Position numbers and translations under genes: made by a program. Shown here piece by piece: positions 59,833 to 64,000 of a DNA stretch of 64,000 nt. Numbering within the stretch: the stretch's first letter is position 1; each line of letters opens with the position of its first letter. Under the pieces are notes generated by a model. It did not search any database, was not told the DNA's origin, and saw only the letters and a list, made by a program, of their open reading frames with translations. The stretch is from Streptomyces sp. CoH27 (GTDB taxonomy: Bacteria; Actinomycetota; Actinomycetes; Streptomycetales; Streptomycetaceae), in the NCBI RefSeq assembly GCF_020181035.1, contig NZ_JAIQYY010000005.1, forward strand, positions 176,703 to 240,702. Direction: 5' to 3'.

Positions 59833-61121
59833 GCGGCCACCTCCGCCCCCGCCCGTGCCTTCGCGCCCTCCAGCGCCTCGGCGCGCAGGGCCGCCGCCCG
59901 GCGCAGGGCCGCCACCGCCGGGTCGTCCGGGTCGCCGCTGAAGCCCCGGGCCGCCGCGAGGACCTCCTCGACCGTGGCCAGACCGCCCAGTTCGGCGCGC
60001 AGCGGCCGGCCGAGGCGGGTGACGGCGCCCGCCTCACGCGCGCGTTCCCGGCAGTGGAAGGCCAGTTCGCACGCCGACAGACACTCCGGCGCGTACGTCG
60101 CCGGCACTGCCGCCACCGCCGCCGTCAGTTCCTCGGCACTGCGGTCGGGCGCGAAGCACGTGCCCTCGGGCAGGGCCTCGGCGATCTCCTCGATCCGGGT
60201 GAGCCGGGCCAGCTGGCGAGCGGTGACCGCGCGCTGCTTGCGCACGTCCACGGCCGAGGCGGCGGCCAGGTTGGAGAAGTCCTTCGGGCACACCAGCAGC
60301 ACCCGGTGCCGTACGACCGCGGCGCGGGTGCTGTCATGGGCGCTTTGCCTCCGGGGACCCCTGTCCCCCTCGGCACCGGCGTGCCCCTCCGGCTCCGCAC
60401 CGATGCGCTCGGCCACTTCCTCCAGGGCCAGCACGTACACCGCCGCCTGGCGGGCCGCCGCGCCGACCTTCGCCGGGTCCGCCGCGCCGTCCAGCATCGG
60501 GAACGACTTGATCTCCACCACCGACCAGCTGCCGTCGGGGTGCACCACGACCGCGTCCGGCTCCAGGAAGGCGAGCGAACCCGCCACGTCCAGCGCCAGC
60601 ATCGGATGGTCGAGCAGCGTCCAGCCGCCCGCGCGCGTGGCCTCGCGCAATGCCAGCGCCGTACGGGCCGTACGCCCCTCGGGGCCGTGCGCGGTCAGGT
60701 CGGGTACGGCGGCCGCCTCGGGCGGCTCGGCGCCCGGGTCGAGGCGGGCGTGCGCCAGGCGCAGCAGCTCCGCGCCGCCGTCCGCCTTCACCCGCGCCTC
60801 GAACGCGTTGCCCCGGGTCAGCGCGAACTGCGACTGCCCGAATCCGGACGGCGCGCCCAGCGCGCCCGCCAGCCGCACCTTGTCCACCCCGGCGCCGTCC
60901 AGGATCGCCCGCCGGCGGCACCCGGGGTTCGCGGCGAGCGCCGCGAGGGCGCGCGCGTCCAGGGCCTTGGCCGGTACGTCGGGACCGCGCAGCTCAGCGA
61001 GCCGGTGCCGCAGCGCCTTCGCCCTCGTCGCTGGGGGAGGCGTCCGCTGCGGACCCGGCGTCGGGCTGGGACGCGCGCTGGCGTGGAATTCGCTCACCCG
61101 CGGAAGTCTGGCATCCGCCAC
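59823..61121 (-). CDS. RecB/Cas4-like nuclease with Fe-S-type cysteines
   Basis: A 432-residue nuclease. The PD-(D/E)xK core is FLEPDAVVV (D189) and WSVVEIKSF (E203, K205), followed by RQAAVYVLAL (Q225, Y229), the QxxxY of RecB-family exonucleases. Cysteines occur at C68 (NPGCRRR) and C347, C351, C357 (ECLSACELAFHCRER), the one-plus-three layout of the 4Fe-4S clusters in AddB, Cas4 and Dna2. The C-terminal spacing here is CX3CX5C. It is predicted to resect DNA ends with the helicase. GTG 61121, TTG 61127 and GTG 61097 are alternatives; all overlap the PAP2 gene by more than 100 bp. Confidence 0.85.
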   Translation of the reverse strand: MADARLPRVSEFHASARPSPTPGPQRTPPPATRAKALRHRLAELRGPDVPAKALDARALAALAANPGCRRRAILDGAGVDKVRLAGALGAPSGFGQSQFALTRGNAFEARVKADGGAELLRLAHARLDPGAEPPEAAAVPDLTAHGPEGRTARTALALREATRAGGWTLLDHPMLALDVAGSLAFLEPDAVVVHPDGSWSVVEIKSFPMLDGAADPAKVGAAARQAAVYVLALEEVAERIGAEPEGHAGAEGDRGPRRQSAHDSTRAAVVRHRVLLVCPKDFSNLAAASAVDVRKQRAVTARQLARLTRIEEIAEALPEGTCFAPDRSAEELTAAVAAVPATYAPECLSACELAFHCRERAREAGAVTRLGRPLRAELGGLATVEEVLAAARGFSGDPDDPAVAALRRAAALRAEALEGAKARAGAEVAACR

Positions 61122-61938
61122 TGACAATCGGGGGAACCGTGGCGCCCGCGACGGCCGTGGAGCGCGGGAACAGGCGGGCCCGCAGCCGGTCCAGGCCCCG
61201 CATCACGCGCGGCGCCAGCAGGTGGCCGACGCCCATCACGGCGACGCCCGCGACCGCGTCCAGCAGGTAGTGGTTGGCGGTTCCCATGACCACGAGCGCG
61301 GTGCCCAGCGGATAGGCGACACCGAGGATCTTCGCGACGCGCGTGCCCCCGTGCCGCCACAGCATCACCCCGCACCACAGCGCCCAGCCGACGTGCAGGC
61401 TCGGCATCGCCGCGTACTGGTTGGTCATCCCGCCCAGGCCGCGCGGCGCGCTGGCCTCGCCGCCCCACCAGCCGTAGGAGCTGTAGTGCGCCATGGTGTC
61501 CACGAAGCCGTGCCCGGCGGACAGCAGCCGGGGCGGGCAGGTCGGCAGCAGCGTGAAGCCGATCAGACCGATGAACGTGGACGTCATCAGCCAGGTGCGG
61601 GCCCGCCGGTAGTGCTCGGCGCGGGCCCGGAACAGCCAGATCAGGATGGCGGGCGTGATCAGGTAGTGCAGCGAGGCGTACCAGAAGTCCGCCGGCACAC
61701 CGAGCCAGGACTCGCGCGTGAACAGGCGGTTGAGCGGGTGCTCGGCGTTCAGGTGCAGCGCCTTCTCGATGCGCAGGATCGCCAGACCGTGGTCGACGGC
61801 TGAGGCGACGTCACCGCGCGCGAGGAGGCGGCCGGCCGAGTAGCAGCCGTAGACCAGGAGGATCAGGGGCAGCTCGGTCCACCAGCGCAGCCGGGTACGC
61901 GGGACCGCCTCGGTGCCCGGTGTCTCGGTCTGCGGCAT
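60994..61938 (-). CDS. PAP2/Aur1-like membrane phosphatase
   Basis: A 314-residue membrane protein with about six helices. The PAP2-type active site appears in QYAAMPSLHVGWALW (SLH, with His) and GTANHYLLDAVAG (second His and Asp). YASLHYLITPAILIWLF precedes. It resembles actinobacterial inositol-phosphoceramide-synthase-like or PAP2 proteins, acting on lipid phosphates at the outer face of the membrane. The Ser/Ala-rich C-terminal tail (about 45 residues) overlaps the nuclease gene. GGGAGGG precedes the ATG at 61938. Confidence 0.88.
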   Translation of the reverse strand: MPQTETPGTEAVPRTRLRWWTELPLILLVYGCYSAGRLLARGDVASAVDHGLAILRIEKALHLNAEHPLNRLFTRESWLGVPADFWYASLHYLITPAILIWLFRARAEHYRRARTWLMTSTFIGLIGFTLLPTCPPRLLSAGHGFVDTMAHYSSYGWWGGEASAPRGLGGMTNQYAAMPSLHVGWALWCGVMLWRHGGTRVAKILGVAYPLGTALVVMGTANHYLLDAVAGVAVMGVGHLLAPRVMRGLDRLRARLFPRSTAVAGATVPPIVSGGCQTSAGERIPRQRASQPDAGSAADASPSDEGEGAAAPAR

Positions 61939-62020
61939 CCGATCGCCCTCCCCCTTGTCGTGCTGTGCGGTGCGGTACGCCCCGGCGGGCGACCGTGCCA
62001 CTTTACGGTGTCCGTACATC

Positions 62021-62141
62021 GCCCACGCGGGCGCTCCCTCATGGCTTGAGGGCGACCCGAGCGTTTGCCCAGGTACGCGCCCGCGCGGGCGCTCAGCCCT
62101 CGAAGACGCCGAGATCGCCCACCGGGTTGCCCGGGTACGCG
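62021..62141. repeat. Imperfect duplication in the PAP2-phosphatase intergenic region
   Basis: GCCCACGCGGGCGCTC (62021-62036) recurs as GCCCGCGCGGGCGCTC (62079-62094), and GTTTGCCCAGGTACGCG (62063-62079) as GGTTGCCCGGGTACGCG (62124-62140). This suggests a 58-61-bp tandem duplication in the divergent promoter region. Confidence 0.5.
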
Positions 62142-62187
62142 GTGAGCGATGATGGAGGGGTCTCCTTCGCATCCGGAAAGGTCTCCC

Positions 62188-62784
62188 ATGGCACCGCGCA
62201 TCCTGCTGGCCCGGCACGGACAGACCGAATGGTCACTGTCCGGCAAGCACACCGGCCGGACGGACATACCGCTGCTGGAGGAGGGCCGGCGCGGGGCCAA
62301 GCTGCTCGGTGAGCGCCTGCACCGGGCCCCGCTGGACGGCCTGCCGGACGTGGAGATACGCACCAGCCCGCTGGTACGCGCGCGTGAGACGTGCGAACTG
62401 GCCGGCTTCGGCGACCGTGCCACCACCTGGGACACGCTCATGGAGTGGGACTACGGCGCCTACGAAGGCCTCACCCCGGCCGAGATCCACGCTCAGCGGC
62501 CGGGCTGGCTGATCTGGCGTGACGGGGTGCCCGAGGGCGAGACCCTCGCCGAGGTCTCCGCGCGCGCGGACGAGGTGGTCTCCTGGGCGCGCTCGGCCGA
62601 CCGGGACGTCCTGATCTTCGCCCACGGCCACATCCTGCGCTCCATCGGCGCCCGCTGGCTGGGCCTGCCGCTGGACTTCGCGGCCCGGATCCGCCTGAAC
62701 CCGACCTCGCTGTCCGTGCTGGGCTGGGCCTACGGGGAACCGGCGATCGAGAGCTGGAACGACGTGGGTCACCTGGTCGCGTAG
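62188..62784 (+). CDS. Histidine phosphatase family protein
   Basis: A 198-residue enzyme of the phosphoglycerate-mutase-like superfamily. [20 protein letters not shown] carries the phosphohistidine (RHG), [11 protein letters not shown] the second Arg, [10 protein letters not shown] the acid, and [18 protein letters not shown] the second His. It removes phosphate from a small metabolite; acid phosphatase/PGM-like annotation is usual. GGAAAGG precedes ATG 62188. Confidence 0.92.
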   Translation: MAPRILLARHGQTEWSLSGKHTGRTDIPLLEEGRRGAKLLGERLHRAPLDGLPDVEIRTSPLVRARETCELAGFGDRATTWDTLMEWDYGAYEGLTPAEIHAQRPGWLIWRDGVPEGETLAEVSARADEVVSWARSADRDVLIFAHGHILRSIGARWLGLPLDFAARIRLNPTSLSVLGWAYGEPAIESWNDVGHLVA

Positions 62785-62809
62785 CCGGGGCGCGACTGCC
62801 CAGGGGCCG

Positions 62810-64000
62810 TCAGACCCGGCCCGTTCTCGGCACGGAAGCATGCCGGTCCAGAAACTCGGAGACCCCGGACGCCCGCCGGTGCGGCAGCAGAACACGCGCC
62901 GTACCGGCCAACATGCCCTGGATGCGCGAGGACTGGACCTGGTCCAGCAAGGTGAGTACGCGCAACCCCGCCTGCGCCGCCTCGTCGGGACGGCCTTCGC
63001 GCGCGAGGTCGTCGGCCAACTCGGCCGTATAGAGCGCGATGTTGCGCGTGAAGTGAGGATCCTGCAGCTCGGTCGCGCGATACGCGTGACGTGACGCCCG
63101 CCGCCAGTCGCCCAGCGTGGACCAGCACTGCGCCTCCAGCCCCTCCAGCTCGGCCTCGCCGTAGAAGCTCATCCACTCGGGGTCGGCGTCCGAGTGGCCG
63201 CGTGCGAAGAAGGCCTGGGCCCGGGCGAGGGCCTGCTCGCAGCCGGTGCGGTCGGCGAGCCCCGCCCAGCCGCCCGCCTCGCGCAGGGCGAGCAGCGACA
63301 TCAGGCGCGCCGAACCCAGCGGCGCGGCCGCGCGCTGGGCGGCCTGCGCGGCGCGGACCGCCTCCCGGGGCCGGCCTGCGTCCCGCGCCAGGAACGCGGT
63401 GTTGCAGAAGGCGTGCGCCTCCAGGCCCGGATCCCCGGTCATCCGGGCGGTGGCCAGCGCCTCCGCGTAGTGCGAGCGGGCATCGTCGAAACGGCCGGAG
63501 TCATGGGCCAGCCAGCCCACGGAGATGGCGAGTTCACCGGCGCCGGAGTGCAAACGGTCCGCGGTGGTCTGCCGGGTCGCGCCGGCGTCCAGGAGCGCGT
63601 AGGCCGCGCGCAGCGGAGCCGCCGCGCGCCGGTAGAGCCCGTCCGCGCCGTGCCGGTCGTCGAGCAGCCGGATGCGGCGGACGGCCTCCTCCAGGGCGCT
63701 TGCCTCGGCCGTGCCGGGCCGCCCGGGCCGCCCGACCGCGGCCGCGACGTCCATGGTGGGCCCCAGCGGGGCCAGCGTGACGGCGGCCACCGTGGCGCCT
63801 CCGCCGGTCATGAATGCGCGACGCAGCACGTCGCTCTCCTCGTGGTTCAGGTGGTGGTTCTCGTACGGCTCGTGCGGGTCATACGGCTCGTGCGGGTCGT
63901 ACGGGTGGTGCTGGTCGTGCGGATGGTGCGGGTCGTACGCGTGGTCCGTGTCGTCCCGCGGGTCATACGGATCGCACGCCCCCCGTGACTCACCGGACGG
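62810..64000 (-). CDS. TPR-type regulator-like protein, 5' end outside window
   Basis: The open frame runs through the right edge, so the N-terminus is missing. The visible 397 codons have a low-complexity head (about 60 residues) repeating YDPHEPYDPHEP-like units, then LRRAFMTGGGATVAAVTLAPLGP, which looks like a Tat or membrane segment but is common in the middle of streptomycete TPR regulators. TPR-like helical pairs follow. Full-length relatives usually begin with an HTH domain. A start at 63829 (GTG) is possible if the His/Asp/Tyr-rich head is not coding, but the frame has no stop up to 64000. Confidence 0.7.
   Translation of the reverse strand, partial: PSGESRGACDPYDPRDDTDHAYDPHHPHDQHHPYDPHEPYDPHEPYENHHLNHEESDVLRRAFMTGGGATVAAVTLAPLGPTMDVAAAVGRPGRPGTAEASALEEAVRRIRLLDDRHGADGLYRRAAAPLRAAYALLDAGATRQTTADRLHSGAGELAISVGWLAHDSGRFDDARSHYAEALATARMTGDPGLEAHAFCNTAFLARDAGRPREAVRAAQAAQRAAAPLGSARLMSLLALREAGGWAGLADRTGCEQALARAQAFFARGHSDADPEWMSFYGEAELEGLEAQCWSTLGDWRRASRHAYRATELQDPHFTRNIALYTAELADDLAREGRPDEAAQAGLRVLTLLDQVQSSRIQGMLAGTARVLLPHRRASGVSEFLDRHASVPRTGRV

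Noticed and set aside
58246..60037. Extension of the helicase frame to 60037 (1048 codons)
   Set aside because: The first 600 residues are Arg/Gly/Pro-rich and overlap two well-supported genes. The helicase fold begins at the GTG at 58246, which overlaps the previous stop.
58309..61803. A 1164-codon open frame on the plus strand
   Set aside because: It is a shadow of the minus-strand nuclease, middle and helicase genes. Its translation is Arg/Gly/Ala-rich with no motifs, while the minus-strand proteins have clear catalytic residues.

Overview
The window looks like a Streptomyces chromosome. Codons are strongly G+C biased at the third position, many genes start with GTG, and several families are typical of the genus: class E and F sortases, CslA/GlxA, F420/LLM oxidoreductases, SEC-C and TPR proteins, and IS200/IS605 elements. 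The left 8 kb is visibly poorer in G+C and has looser codon use than the rest, so it is probably acquired DNA.

1-8 kb is a defence island. The 3' end of a cytosine-5 DNA methyltransferase converges on a minus-strand run: Vsr mismatch endonuclease, an NgoMIV-like restriction enzyme, a 196-residue protein, an Mrr-like nuclease/SF2 helicase, a MORC-type GHKL ATPase with zinc ribbons, and a PIN-domain protein. This matches the restriction systems containing MORC/MutL-type ATPases that Iyer, Abhiman and Aravind predicted by comparative genomics. 8-18 kb holds ordinary chromosomal genes: a SEC-C protein, a permease pair, a GH30 glycanase, a class E sortase, an MFS exporter with a divergent HxlR regulator and twin operators, a YidC-like insertase and an FAH-family enzyme.

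18-30 kb carries two IS200/IS605-group elements. One has TnpB plus a ribbon-helix-helix gene and no TnpA; the other has TnpA and TnpB. Between them lie a Gfo/Idh-UPF0303 pair with a divergent ROK regulator, cell-surface proteins including a LARTG sortase substrate, and a small phosphonate-catabolism operon (GntR, FAD oxidoreductase, phosphonatase-like hydrolase). 30-40 kb is a cell-surface region: a secreted protein with a class F sortase, a GH6 lipoprotein, and the glxA-cslA pair for the hyphal-tip beta-glucan, followed by NlpC/P60-like and SPFH proteins. Three identical tRNA-Lys(CTT) genes lie at 37.8, 40.2 and 55.5 kb.

40-51 kb holds an EhuABCD-type ABC transporter with an IclR regulator, DUF3830, an amidase, a D-2-hydroxyacid dehydrogenase and two Asp/Glu-racemase-type enzymes. 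The usual ectoine-degrading enzymes are absent, so this may be a different catabolic module. A helically phased 21/22-bp repeat array separates its divergent halves. 51-56 kb has an LLM oxidoreductase, a PAS-GGDEF-EAL protein, an M6 metalloprotease and a primase/polymerase-like protein whose stop codon lies inside a tRNA gene.

56-61 kb holds the most unusual cassette: a RecB/Cas4-like nuclease with an Fe-S-type cysteine set, an unrecognised 529-residue protein, and a Upf1/Dna2-like SF1 helicase, coupled by overlapping stops and starts. It trails into two micro-ORFs that are tandem copies of the helicase C-terminal tail. The window ends with a PAP2-type membrane protein, a histidine phosphatase and a TPR protein cut by the edge.
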